A stretch of 64,000 nt of DNA from contig JAEZGK010000011.1 in NCBI GenBank assembly GCA_023437365.1, positions 147,418 to 211,417 on the forward strand, written 5' to 3'. Made by a program: the position numbers and the translations under genes. Under the pieces are notes generated by a model. The model was not told where the DNA came from. It saw only the letters and a list, made by a program, of their open reading frames with translations, and ran no database searches. Positions 16,706 through 25,736 of this stretch are shown one piece after another. Each line of letters begins with the position of its first letter. The stretch's first letter is position 1. This DNA is from Bacillota bacterium. Lineage in GTDB: Bacteria > Bacillota > Clostridia > Lachnospirales > Lachnospiraceae.

Positions 16706-17995
16706 ATGCTTGACGAAAGTTATGGTCGGACCTTTCCTTCGACCGTTGATCAGATGAATATCAAAAGATTGAATACAGTAATTCTGACGAAGAAAAAATC
16801 CATTTTGCATTTTCTCGGGCCTGCTTTCGTAGTCAGTGTCGCTTATATTGATCCGGGTAATTTTGCTACCAATATCAGCGGCGGTGCTTCCTACAATTAT
16901 CATCTGTTATGGGTAATCTTGTGGAGCAACCTCATGGCGGTATTTCTGCAAACCCTGACTGCCAAACTTGGTATTGCCACCGGCTGTAACCTTCCGCAGC
17001 TGTGTGGTAAGGTATTTTCCAGAAAGGTAAATTGGTGCTTCTGGATTCTGGCTGAACTGGCTGCAATGGCTACTGACCTTGCAGAATTCATCGGCGGAGC
17101 AATTGGTTTTCAGTTATTGTTTCACATACCGCTTACCGTTGCGGGATTGATTACCGCCGGCTTGACACTCCTCATTATTTATCTTGGTAAATACGGTCAA
17201 CGTGTGATAGAACTCGTAATTACCGTATTTATCGCTGTGATCTGTGTCTGCTATGGGCTGGAGCTGTTTTTGGCAAAACCGGATTGGCAGCAGATTGGTA
17301 TCCATACTTTACTGCCGTCTCTTCCTGGAAAGGATGCCGTACTCATTGCTGTAGGTATGCTTGGAGCTACGGTTATGCCCCATGTTATATATCTCCATTC
17401 CCAGTTGGTTCAGCAACGAAATAAGGATCTGTCCTCCGAGGACAAGATCAGACACTACCGTTTTGAGCGTCTTGATATCACCATTGCTATGAATCTTGCC
17501 TTCCTTGTAAATGCGGCTATGGTTGTGGTGTCAGCAGCAGTATTTTACAAGAATCAAATCCCCGTCTCCACGATGGAAGAGGCTAAGGAAACCCTTACTC
17601 CACTGCTCGGAGCCATCTCCGGCCAGGTATTTGCCATTGCTTTGATTGCTTCCGGACTATCCTCCTCCGCCGTCGGTACGATGGCAGGCCAGACTGTAAT
17701 GCAGGGCTTTGTCGGTCTGAATATCAAGGATAAGTTCACCCGCATGATAACGATGTTACCTGCCATGCTGATTATTATAAGCGGTGTCAACCCTCTGCGT
17801 GCACTGGTCCTTAGCCAGGTTACCTTAAGCTTTATCCTGCCTGCTGCCGTCATCCCGCTGCTGCTGCTCACGAAAAGGAAGGAGCTTATGGGTCCGTTGG
17901 TAAATAAACCCTTTACAAATATCCTGGGATGGATGATTACAGTCATCATTCTGACAGCAAATACAGCATTAATAATTCTTAATATTCTTGGATAG
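16706..17995 (+). CDS. mntH: NRAMP divalent metal (Mn2+) transporter
   Basis: A 429-residue NRAMP proton-coupled divalent-metal importer with about eleven membrane helices. The TM1 motif 'DPGN' (residues 49-52) and the TM6 motif 'MPHVIYLHS' that form the metal site are both present. The N-terminal ~30 residues are cytoplasmic. AGAGAGGTG precedes the ATG. It lies after the MntR-like gene and its candidate operator, so manganese uptake is the likely role. The last 12 codons and the stop lie in a 38-base unit that is tandemly repeated three more times beyond the gene. Confidence 0.92.
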   Translation: MLDESYGRTFPSTVDQMNIKRLNTVILTKKKSILHFLGPAFVVSVAYIDPGNFATNISGGASYNYHLLWVILWSNLMAVFLQTLTAKLGIATGCNLPQLCGKVFSRKVNWCFWILAELAAMATDLAEFIGGAIGFQLLFHIPLTVAGLITAGLTLLIIYLGKYGQRVIELVITVFIAVICVCYGLELFLAKPDWQQIGIHTLLPSLPGKDAVLIAVGMLGATVMPHVIYLHSQLVQQRNKDLSSEDKIRHYRFERLDITIAMNLAFLVNAAMVVVSAAVFYKNQIPVSTMEEAKETLTPLLGAISGQVFAIALIASGLSSSAVGTMAGQTVMQGFVGLNIKDKFTRMITMLPAMLIIISGVNPLRALVLSQVTLSFILPAAVIPLLLLTKRKELMGPLVNKPFTNILGWMITVIILTANTALIILNILG

Positions 17996-18108
17996 CAAAT
18001 ACAACATTAATAATCCTTATTATTCTTGTATAGAAAATACAGCATTAATACTCCTTACTATTCTTGGATAGAAAATACAGCATTAATATTCCTTACTATT
18101 CTTGGATG
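17957..18108 (+). repeat. four tandem copies of a 38-bp unit at the mntH 3' end
   Basis: Units at 17957-17994, 17995-18032, 18033-18070 and 18071-18108, each exactly 38 bases, a few mismatches apart. The first unit is the end of mntH; the stop codon spans the first junction. The period is not a multiple of three, so no protein repeat results. Confidence 0.95.
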
Positions 18109-18110
18109 GC

Positions 18111-18155
18111 AAAAAACCCCGTCTTATTGAATCCTTATAATCCAATAGGACGGGG
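18111..18155 (-). terminator. terminator of the surface-protein gene
   Basis: Stem CCCCGTCTTATTG / CAATAGGACGGGG (18117-18129 and 18143-18155, one G-U pair), followed on the minus strand by a run of six T. It may also stop plus-strand reads from mntH. Confidence 0.85.
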
Positions 18156-18172
18156 CTTAAGATCAGCTTATG

Positions 18173-20317
18173 CTAATTATTCTTGCTCTTACTTTTTTCC
18201 GACCTTGCCAGGACGATATTCTCTCCAAGTACAGAATTCAGCTTGATGGCACAGATTCTGTCCATCTGATAGGATGCATTGGGGAACGCACCTGATTCAA
18301 ATATGACATAGAGATAGGAGCCCCGCAATGCAATGCCTTCATTCATAGAAGGAGTATAGATACAGTTAATCGCAGAGCCTATCGAGATGATTCCACCCTC
18401 CTCATTCTCGAGATCAGGCTGATACACCTCAATCCTTCTCATGTATCCACGGAGTCCTTCATATAACTGGCAGGAACGAGAAAGAATAAGATATCCGTCC
18501 TCTGTGAAGGACACCCCCTGTACCCTTGTTGGCATACTGACCGTATCCACCTTGGTCAGAGAGATTGAGGTATCAAAATCGTCGATCTCATAACTGTACA
18601 TATAGGTATTTTTCAGCTCGTTATAGGTTCCTACCCAAAGCTTATCATCAAAATATGTAATATAAGAGGCTGATATTCCAAGCTTGCAGACCTCAAAGAA
18701 ATCCACATTATAATATGCCTGTCCTGACTCCACCGCATACTGCACATCCGTCATCTTAAGTGCGGATGCTTTGGAACCGGTGGTCAGCCACAGATAAGTT
18801 CCGTCATAACAGATGCCTCCTACATGTGCATCCGTGGGCAACACCAAGGTAGTCAATAATGCCTTAGTATCCTTATCCAGAACATAGACCACTGACATCT
18901 CTTCATCCTTTAAATCATAAGCAGTAACCAGGAGATAATTCTTTGCAAAACACACTCCCTGAGGGCACATGCTGTTACTGATAAAACCACCCACATTCGT
19001 CTCTATGAGCCCCGGTATAATATAGCTTTTAGAATAATTCACGCTGCTTTGAAAGGTATCAATCTCGGTATAGGCAGTTGAATTCATAAATTCCTTCTTA
19101 CCGGTAAAGTATTTGGCCTTCGTACTGGTTGCAGCCACCTCCGTAATGGTAACCGATTTCGGAGTCGGTGATGCACTGCTGTATACGGTACCGTTATAAT
19201 CCCTATGTGCAATAATGTAGAAGGAATAGGTCTCTCCCGTTGTCAAGCCCTCTAACAGATAGCTGCAGTTGCTTCCGATATTCGTTGACAGGAGATAGTA
19301 ACCGCCCATTCCATCCCCGGCATAAATATCGTAGGAAGTCACTCCGGTGGCTTTGGCCCAGGTCAATCTTGCCTTTTGTTCACCGGCTTTGATATTCAGC
19401 TTCACTATTCCGGGATTCGTACAGATGGTGACAGAGGGAGAAGCTTCGCCGTAAAAATCATCCTCATAGACATAGGCACACACTTTATATTCATAAACCG
19501 TTCCGGAGGCCAGTCCTATGTCTGTATATACAGTATATGGAGTATTGGCACATAATATAAAATCCTTAGCCGTCTCAGCCCGTCTGTAGATGCTGTAGCC
19601 GGTGGCTCCCGCTACAGTACTCCAGGATAAATCTGCTGAGGCTGCGGTTGTATTGGAGGCGGTCAATGTCTGAACCTGATCCGGGGAGGTGGCAGCGGTA
19701 TAGCTGTCGGAGAATTCGCCAAGATATAAGCTCCCGTTTAAATCCTTCACAGCACGAATTTGATAGGATTTTACCGTTCCGCTCGGATAAGTGAACATAT
19801 AGCTGTTGGTGAAAGCTGTACCGGCCATCAAATAGCTTCCCGTCATATCATCCCGTACATAGAGCTCATAATAGGATACATCCAAAGCAGCATCCCAAGT
19901 CAGGGTATATGAGGTCGTATTATGCTCTCTGACAGCAATATTCCTGATCTTCGCAGGATTTACCGTAACACTAAAGCTGGCAACACAGTTCTGATATCTG
20001 ATTGTCACTGTCTGAACACCAACCCTGCTGCTGTCATAGCCTTCATAGGTATAATCCGTTATGATACTGCTGGTACCGTCGAAATTTAGGCTCTGCACCT
20101 GCAGACCCGTTAAGTCAAGACTATCACCGCAGAAATAAGTGGTTTTTAGAGGATTTTGGGTAACTACTATCTGGTAAGCAGACGGAGTCTGAACTGTTGT
20201 GTCGGCAGTATCGCTTCCGTTCGTTTCTTCTGCATGCGCAGTACCGGTAAATAAAGGACCGGACAAGCAAATAGCCAGTGCCGAAACGGTTAGCAATGTT
20301 CTTATAGCTTTTTTCAT
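18173..20317 (-). CDS. secreted Ig-like/FN3 protein with C-terminal propeller-like region
   Basis: A 714-residue exported protein. A signal peptide (about residues 1-29, ending 'AHA') is followed by a Big_3-like domain (about 48-123, with 'LDLTGLQV' and the closing 'SFSVTV'), three fibronectin type III-like domains (about 125-215, 216-305 and 306-395, with 'YELYVRD', 'GYSIYRR' and 'SYDIYAG' strands) and a C-terminal ~300 residues of short beta repeats ('YLLVTAYD', 'YLWLTTG', 'KLWVGTY') as in a beta-propeller. No LPXTG or S-layer anchor is seen, so it is probably secreted or loosely bound. The function is unknown; carbohydrate or wall binding is plausible. A strong site (AAGGAG) precedes the start; it stands alone. 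Confidence 0.85.
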   Translation of the reverse strand: MKKAIRTLLTVSALAICLSGPLFTGTAHAEETNGSDTADTTVQTPSAYQIVVTQNPLKTTYFCGDSLDLTGLQVQSLNFDGTSSIITDYTYEGYDSSRVGVQTVTIRYQNCVASFSVTVNPAKIRNIAVREHNTTSYTLTWDAALDVSYYELYVRDDMTGSYLMAGTAFTNSYMFTYPSGTVKSYQIRAVKDLNGSLYLGEFSDSYTAATSPDQVQTLTASNTTAASADLSWSTVAGATGYSIYRRAETAKDFILCANTPYTVYTDIGLASGTVYEYKVCAYVYEDDFYGEASPSVTICTNPGIVKLNIKAGEQKARLTWAKATGVTSYDIYAGDGMGGYYLLSTNIGSNCSYLLEGLTTGETYSFYIIAHRDYNGTVYSSASPTPKSVTITEVAATSTKAKYFTGKKEFMNSTAYTEIDTFQSSVNYSKSYIIPGLIETNVGGFISNSMCPQGVCFAKNYLLVTAYDLKDEEMSVVYVLDKDTKALLTTLVLPTDAHVGGICYDGTYLWLTTGSKASALKMTDVQYAVESGQAYYNVDFFEVCKLGISASYITYFDDKLWVGTYNELKNTYMYSYEIDDFDTSISLTKVDTVSMPTRVQGVSFTEDGYLILSRSCQLYEGLRGYMRRIEVYQPDLENEEGGIISIGSAINCIYTPSMNEGIALRGSYLYVIFESGAFPNASYQMDRICAIKLNSVLGENIVLARSEKSKSKNN

Positions 20318-20529
20318 TCTTATGCACTCCTTGTCAGTATATTTTCACTGTGTATCAAATGTTAAATGCAGGTCATTCCTTGCACACTTATCCATTGTAA
20401 AACTTATCTTTCCATTATTATGCTTCTGCGGGAATATATAGACATGGTAAGACTATAATTTGTCAGTGTTATGTCAGATTATGATGAATATTAATAAAAG
20501 TGTCAAAGGCACCGAAGGCGCTATTCCAT

Positions 20530-20575
20530 AAAACAGATAGCTATTGCAAGCTTGCTTACAATAGCTATCTGTTTT
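20530..20575. terminator. bidirectional hairpin terminator
   Basis: Perfect 17-bp stem AAAACAGATAGCTATTG / CAATAGCTATCTGTTTT with a 12-base loop; T-runs in both directions. It lies 117-162 bases beyond the GntR stop and may be a back-up terminator. Confidence 0.7.
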
Positions 20576-20636
20576 TATGGTCTGAAGCAGTTTAACCACA
20601 AGCAGTTAAGTATTTTCTCTACTATTTCATACACAA

Positions 20637-20663
20637 GGGGCGTATTGCTATACAATACGCCCC
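20637..20663 (-). terminator. hairpin after the GntR gene
   Basis: Perfect 11-bp stem GGGGCGTATTG / CAATACGCCCC with a 5-base loop, about 30 bases after the GntR stop. The following T tract is weak. Confidence 0.6.
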
Positions 20664-20691
20664 GATTATATTCTATTATATTTACCTTTCT

Positions 20692-21390
20692 CTAGATGAC
20701 CTGTTTGTCCTTATCCGTACTAAAGTATTCCGGATATTTCTCCATAATCTCTGCCTGATCCAGCTTATATCTCGAGAGATGCTTTACAACGAATTCGGCA
20801 GCAAGATTCTTATCATGCAGACGAATAGCATTCACGATAGCTCTGTGGTCAGCTATGATTTTGATCTCCTTTACAGAATAAAGGCTCAGGGTACGAATAC
20901 GATCAAAATGACCGAGCATCCCCTCCATGAGATGATAGGTCCTCTCCTTGTTACACATCATGAACAGGGCTTTATGGAATTCATTGTCCAGCTCCATAAC
21001 CTTCTGGGCTGATCTATTGTCTATGTAGAATTCCTGCAGCTTAATGTTCTGTTCAAGAACCATGAGCTTTTCTTCCGTGATCGTGTCACAAAGCTCCTCC
21101 ACAATTGCCTTTTCTAAAACTCTTCTTAAAAATACCGTCTCCTCAACGATATCAAAATCAATACAGGATATAATGCTGCCCCTTTGCGGGTATACCTCGA
21201 TCAGATTAATCTTCTGCAGCTCCTGCAGTGCTTCTCTGACAGGTGTTCTGCTCATTCCCAGCTCTTTTGCCAGTTCATTTTCGCTCACCGCTGCACCGGG
21301 TTTCAAATTCAAGTTGATGATATTCTCACGAATCTGTCGTAGGGCAAATTCTCTCGCATTTTCCTTTATGGCTCTTTTTGATACTTCCAT
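20692..21390 (-). CDS. GntR family regulator, FadR-type
   Basis: A 232-residue GntR-family regulator. The N-terminal winged helix has 'VSENELAKELGMSRTPVREA' (about residues 35-54) as its recognition region; the C-terminal helical FCD ligand domain has the metal-binding pattern 'DNEFHKALF' (about 134-142) and 'ADHRAIVNAI' (about 180-189). Members of this type respond to organic acids, sugar acids or amino acids. AGGAG precedes the ATG. It lies upstream of no enzyme in its own direction; the nearest gene is PEP carboxykinase, 295 bases away on the same strand and upstream, so a role in carbon metabolism is possible but unproved. Confidence 0.88.
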   Translation of the reverse strand: MEVSKRAIKENAREFALRQIRENIINLNLKPGAAVSENELAKELGMSRTPVREALQELQKINLIEVYPQRGSIISCIDFDIVEETVFLRRVLEKAIVEELCDTITEEKLMVLEQNIKLQEFYIDNRSAQKVMELDNEFHKALFMMCNKERTYHLMEGMLGHFDRIRTLSLYSVKEIKIIADHRAIVNAIRLHDKNLAAEFVVKHLSRYKLDQAEIMEKYPEYFSTDKDKQVI

Positions 21391-21632
21391 ACTTTACACT
21401 CCTCATATCAGCCTAATATCTTCACTTATCGATTGCTATACAAAACTGCAATACTAACATTCTACTACAAAGTAAGCTTGTATTTCAATCCTTTTCGATA
21501 AATTTTCACAAAATAATAAATCGTTTTACTTCTTATATTTCAATATATTATCATGCTTATCGGCATTTGTTAAGTGTCAATTTAGCCAATTCGAGGCCCT
21601 GTTTTCTACGTTTTTATACAAATGCATAGTAA

Positions 21633-21672
21633 AAGGCACTACCTTTACCCCTTGGGGTAAAAATAGTGCCTT
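21633..21672 (-). terminator. terminator of pckG
   Basis: Nested stem AAGGCACTA / TAGTGCCTT (21633-21641, 21664-21672) with an inner TTTACCCC/GGGGTAAA pairing, just after the pckG stop. Confidence 0.85.
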
Positions 21673-21685
21673 GAATTCTACTGTA

Positions 21686-23479
21686 TTATGCGTTTAATCT
21701 TGCTTCAAGTGCATCCAGCTGCTTAGCCAGCTCCTTCGGAAGCTTTTCGCCAAACTTAGCATAATGCTCTCTTACGGAAGCAACTTCATTCAGCCATTCG
21801 TTCTTATCTACCTTCAGAAGCTCTTTCATATCAGCATCACTGACACTATCTAAACCGGTAAGGTCAAGAGCATCCTCTGTAGGCATGAAGCCGATCGGTG
21901 TCTTAACTGCATTGCCTTCACCGGAAGTTCTTTCGAAGATCCATTTCAGAACACGGCTGTTATCACCGAAGCCGGGCCATAACCATTTGCCATCCTGATC
22001 CTTACGGAACCAGTTCACGTAGAAGATCTTAGGCAATTTATCTTCGCTGGTCTTCTCACCGATATTCAGCCAGTGCTGCAGATAATCACATACATTGTAG
22101 CCGAAGAAAGGAAGCATTGCGAAAGGATCACGACGTACCTGTCCGATATTATTGGAGATCGCAGCTGCAGTAATCTCTGAGCCCATGATAGAGCCTAAGA
22201 ATACACCATGCTTCCAGTCAAAGCTTTCATGAACCAAAGGAATGGTCTTCGGACGACGTCCACCGATCAGGATTGCAGAGATCGGTACACCAGCCGGGTC
22301 TTCCCAGTCAGGAGCGATTGCAGGACACTGATAAGCAGGAGCTGTGAAACGTGCATTGGGATGCGCTGCAGGCTCCTTAGAGTCCGGAGTCCAGTCATTG
22401 CCCTTCCAGTCAATGAGATGAGCAGGTGCAGGTGTTCCGATGCCCTCCCACCATACATCACCATCATCGGTAAGTGCAACGTTAGTAAAGATCGTATTCT
22501 TTTCAATGCTATGCATAGCATTCGGATTGGAATCTAAGGAAGTACCGGGTGCAACACCAAAGAAACCAGCCTCGGGATTGATTGCGTAGAGACGTCCGTC
22601 CTTACCAAATTTCATCCAAGCGATATCATCGCCAACGGTCTCAACCTTCCAGCCGGGAATGGTAGGAACAAGCATTGCAAGGTTGGTCTTACCGCATGCA
22701 CTCGGGAATGCTGCTGCAACATACTTGGTCTCGCCCTTAGGACTGGTAAGACGAAGAATCAGCATATGCTCAGCTAACCAGCCCTCATCACGTGCAAGAA
22801 CGGAAGCGATACGAAGAGCGAAGCATTTCTTTCCTAACAGCGCGTTACCGCCGTAACCGGAACCATAAGACCAGATCAGTCTCTCCTCAGGGAAATGGCT
22901 GATATACTTCTTCTCGATTGGAGCGCAGGGCCATGAGGAATCTGCCTGTCCCTCTTCCAAGGGTGCACCAACGGAATGTAAGCAGGGAACAAATTCGCCA
23001 TCACCAAGTGTCTCAAGTACCTGGCTTCCCATACGGGTCATGATACGCATGTTTACAACAACATAAGGGCTGTCTGTTAATTCAATACCAATCTTGGAAA
23101 TCGGAGAACCAATCGGGCCCATGGAATAAGGAATAACATACATGGTTCTTCCCTTCATGCAACCCTTATAAAGACCCTTCATCGTATCCTTCAATTCGCT
23201 AGGTTCTACCCAGTTATTGGTAGGGCCAGCTTCTTCCTTGGTCTTGGAAGCGATGTAGGTTCTGTCCTCAACACGTGCTACGTCTGAAGCATGGCTTCTG
23301 AATAAGTAGCATCCGGGGCGCTTCTTTTCGTTTAATTTGATAGCCATCCCGGCATCAACCATTAACTGTAACAGACGCTGATTCTCCTCTTCCGAACCAT
23401 CACACCAGTAGATCTGATCCGGCTGGCACATGTCTGCCATTTCTTTTACCCATGCTTGTAACTTCTTGTTTTCCGGCAT
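21686..23479 (-). CDS. pckG: phosphoenolpyruvate carboxykinase (GTP)
   Basis: A 597-residue GTP-dependent PEP carboxykinase, which interconverts oxaloacetate and PEP with GTP/GDP. Landmarks are 'YGSGYGGNALLGKKCF' (about residues 205-220), the kinase-1a P-loop 'FPSACGKTNLAM' (about 260-271), 'GDDIAWM' (kinase-2) and 'GGRRPKTIPLV' further on. Length is normal. In Clostridia that ferment sugars the enzyme often works in the CO2-fixing direction toward succinate or as an ATP/GTP-forming step. AAGGAGA precedes the ATG. It is monocistronic, with its own terminator and a 463-base, unusually AT-rich upstream region that contains two palindromes. Confidence 0.97.
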   Translation of the reverse strand: MPENKKLQAWVKEMADMCQPDQIYWCDGSEEENQRLLQLMVDAGMAIKLNEKKRPGCYLFRSHASDVARVEDRTYIASKTKEEAGPTNNWVEPSELKDTMKGLYKGCMKGRTMYVIPYSMGPIGSPISKIGIELTDSPYVVVNMRIMTRMGSQVLETLGDGEFVPCLHSVGAPLEEGQADSSWPCAPIEKKYISHFPEERLIWSYGSGYGGNALLGKKCFALRIASVLARDEGWLAEHMLILRLTSPKGETKYVAAAFPSACGKTNLAMLVPTIPGWKVETVGDDIAWMKFGKDGRLYAINPEAGFFGVAPGTSLDSNPNAMHSIEKNTIFTNVALTDDGDVWWEGIGTPAPAHLIDWKGNDWTPDSKEPAAHPNARFTAPAYQCPAIAPDWEDPAGVPISAILIGGRRPKTIPLVHESFDWKHGVFLGSIMGSEITAAAISNNIGQVRRDPFAMLPFFGYNVCDYLQHWLNIGEKTSEDKLPKIFYVNWFRKDQDGKWLWPGFGDNSRVLKWIFERTSGEGNAVKTPIGFMPTEDALDLTGLDSVSDADMKELLKVDKNEWLNEVASVREHYAKFGEKLPKELAKQLDALEARLNA

Positions 23480-23666
23480 AAAAAATCTCCTTTCAGTTTA
23501 CAATTATATTTAGGTATAGAATAACACCTAAACCCGCATATCATGCAGGATTTTTCTGTGAATAAGCTACTCATCGTTCAGACAACAATTTATAAAATTG
23601 AATAACCACATCTCGATAAGTGCTTTGTAGATAATCATAACATATAACATTGGATTTTCCAAAATG

Positions 23667-23745
23667 TTTTTTCAAATTTTGAAAAAAATTTTTTTTACGG
23701 TTTATTTTATTAAGTTATTTTAAAAAATACTTAATATTATTAAGT
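23667..23745 (-). promoter_or_regulatory. candidate regulatory palindromes of pckG
   Basis: Two perfect palindromes with single-base centres (23667-23687 and 23729-23745) and a third TATTAAGT half-site at 23708, within 190-270 bases of the pckG start. The regulator is unknown. Confidence 0.4.
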
Positions 23746-23900
23746 TCAATTCCTTCATACTTTATTTTATTATTCAATCAGTAATCTAACAGTCATTTTT
23801 TGTGCATATTTATCACATATCCTCATATCTTATTAATTCAGCCCTGAAGCAGATCTGATTTCGAAGGAATAGGGAACAAAAGATACTTCTTTTATATGAA

Positions 23901-23933
23901 AAAGGAAAGGTAATTAGCTATGACCTTTCCTTT
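23901..23933 (-). terminator. terminator of the L,D-transpeptidase gene
   Basis: Perfect stem AAAGGAAAGGT / ACCTTTCCTTT (23901-23911 and 23923-23933), 11-base loop, about 10 bases after the stop codon. Confidence 0.8.
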
Positions 23934-23942
23934 CCATCGGAG

Positions 23943-25442
23943 CTATTCCACATCTTTATTCTTAATCAGGTCTTTTTCTTCCTTCATATCATTGCTTTCT
24001 GTTCCCGGAAGCTCATAAACGACGACAGGCACTCCCCTTCTGATATGCTCGAACACCTTCTTCGCAGCCTTCGGAGGCATGTTGATGCAGCCATGAGAGC
24101 CTCTGGTCTTATAGATATCCTGACCGAATTCGGTCCGCCAGGAAGCATCATGGAAACCGATATTCTTGTTAAAGGGCATCCAATATTTAACCGGAGTCTC
24201 ATAATCCTCTCCTACCAGAGTTGCATCGTTTTCCTTGTATTGGATTGGATAGGTTCCGACGGGTGTCGCATAATTCTTCGAAACATTTCCGGAAACAAAG
24301 TCAGATTCAACGATTAATTTTCCGTCTTTATAAAAGAACAGATGCTGTGCTGTCAGATTCACTTCCACATACGTGTTGCCTATATCATCATCACCGTATT
24401 GCTGTGCCGTCTGAAAATATACCGGCGTCTTTACTGTCTGTTCCCCATGCTCTATCAGCTCAACGAGTTCAGCCAGCTCCGATTTACGATCAAGCCACCA
24501 GCCATAATCCCCGCCTTCTACCCGAACCACCTTATCATAAGTGGTCTGGAAGGTTCTGACCTTTCCGAAGGTATTATAAGTCTTGCCGATATAGTCGACA
24601 TATTCCTTTACCTTATCCTTATTCAACGTTACCTGATAATTCTGATCGACAGAAAGCCATTCGTTAATTCTGCTTCCGTCAAGGATTTCCATAGTATCAC
24701 CGAATTGGTAGGTAATCCTGGTACCCACCATCTGATTCATCGCGTCCAATGCAGCTCCCAGCTCCGGAGCCGAGGCATTCAGCTGTGCCATCTCATAGCA
24801 GTCTGCCTCTTCGATCGAGAGCTTCGGCTCCATAGTAAGAATAGCTTTGACGATTGCTTCATAAAGCTTATCCTTCCTCACCAGGGAGCCGGGATTCTCC
24901 GGAAGAATCGTGTATCCGCCTTCTCCATATTCGGAAATAAAGGCATTGGCTGGCGGTATATTATTCTCTTCCTTCAGACACTCAAACAATCCAAAGTATG
25001 CCTGCAGCAGCGAAGCATCATATGCCAGCATCGTACCGATCCTCAAGTTCTGGGACTGAAACAGGTATTTAGGCCACAGAAACCCGTTTTGCTGATTAAG
25101 AAGGTCCTCCAGACCACCTTCATACTCTGTATGTAGATTAATCTTATCACCATAAATGGTATCTGTGACACCATCTCTTCCGAGAACCGTCAATTGATAT
25201 TCCTTTACCTGTTGATCAATTGCTGCTTCTGCTTTTCTTATTGATAAATTGGAGGTATCTACCCCATTGATAACCGTATGATTAAAAAAGTGGTCCTGAT
25301 AATACCGACCGATCATATAATAAAGCGCTAATAAAGTGAGCAAAAGACCGGCTTCAAACAGCATCAGCTGCTTTCTCTTCCTTTGCTTTTTTGTGCTTCG
25401 TCTTTTATTTTTATGTTTCTTACCCACTGTTTCGGTAGACAT
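23943..25442 (-). CDS. L,D-transpeptidase (YkuD) with peptidoglycan-binding-like domain
   Basis: A 499-residue wall enzyme. A basic N-terminus (about residues 8-26) and one membrane helix (about 28-46) anchor it outside the cell. The middle is a PG_binding_4-type region; the C-terminal YkuD domain (about 350-480) has the catalytic 'SHGCINMP' with H450 and C452. Such enzymes make 3-3 cross-links in peptidoglycan or attach proteins to it. AAAGGGG precedes the ATG. It is monocistronic with its own terminator, divergent from the MFS gene at 25737. The acidic/basic C-terminal tail beyond the YkuD domain is unusual but short. Confidence 0.92.
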   Translation of the reverse strand: MSTETVGKKHKNKRRSTKKQRKRKQLMLFEAGLLLTLLALYYMIGRYYQDHFFNHTVINGVDTSNLSIRKAEAAIDQQVKEYQLTVLGRDGVTDTIYGDKINLHTEYEGGLEDLLNQQNGFLWPKYLFQSQNLRIGTMLAYDASLLQAYFGLFECLKEENNIPPANAFISEYGEGGYTILPENPGSLVRKDKLYEAIVKAILTMEPKLSIEEADCYEMAQLNASAPELGAALDAMNQMVGTRITYQFGDTMEILDGSRINEWLSVDQNYQVTLNKDKVKEYVDYIGKTYNTFGKVRTFQTTYDKVVRVEGGDYGWWLDRKSELAELVELIEHGEQTVKTPVYFQTAQQYGDDDIGNTYVEVNLTAQHLFFYKDGKLIVESDFVSGNVSKNYATPVGTYPIQYKENDATLVGEDYETPVKYWMPFNKNIGFHDASWRTEFGQDIYKTRGSHGCINMPPKAAKKVFEHIRRGVPVVVYELPGTESNDMKEEKDLIKNKDVE

Positions 25443-25736
25443 AGCGCACCCCTTTAGTAATACGATATATAAAACTATATTGAGTTTATGATAAGAATAT
25501 GTTGAATTTTAGTCAGAATGTTTACAATTTCCTTAAATCTTGTTACAACTTTACATTGTATGATAGGCGCTGGCCTCATGACGCAGCAAGCCGTTATACC
25601 CGGATTATCTCAGACTAAAGGACATAACCTTCGGATGTAACAAATCAGGTATCAGAAATAACATTTACTATTATGATTTCCGGGGATATAATTGATTGTA
25701 CTGTAACAAAAACGTTTGAAAGGCAGTTTATACATA

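Larger units (their letters stand above)
20318..20691. other. intergenic region with two strong hairpins
   Basis: 374 bases between the surface-protein start and the GntR stop. It holds hairpins at 20530-20575 and 20637-20663 and otherwise AT-rich sequence with no gene. Confidence 0.7.
23480..23942. other. long AT-rich upstream region of pckG
   Basis: 463 bases without a gene. It contains the palindromes TTTTTTCAAA-T-TTTGAAAAAA (23667-23687) and ACTTAATA-T-TATTAAGT (23729-23745), another TATTAAGT at 23708-23715, and the transpeptidase terminator (23901-23933). Confidence 0.75.

Noticed and set aside
24342..25136. 264-codon plus-strand frame opposite the L,D-transpeptidase
   Set aside because: It is a shadow of the antisense strand: no ribosome binding site and no family features, while the minus-strand gene is clear.
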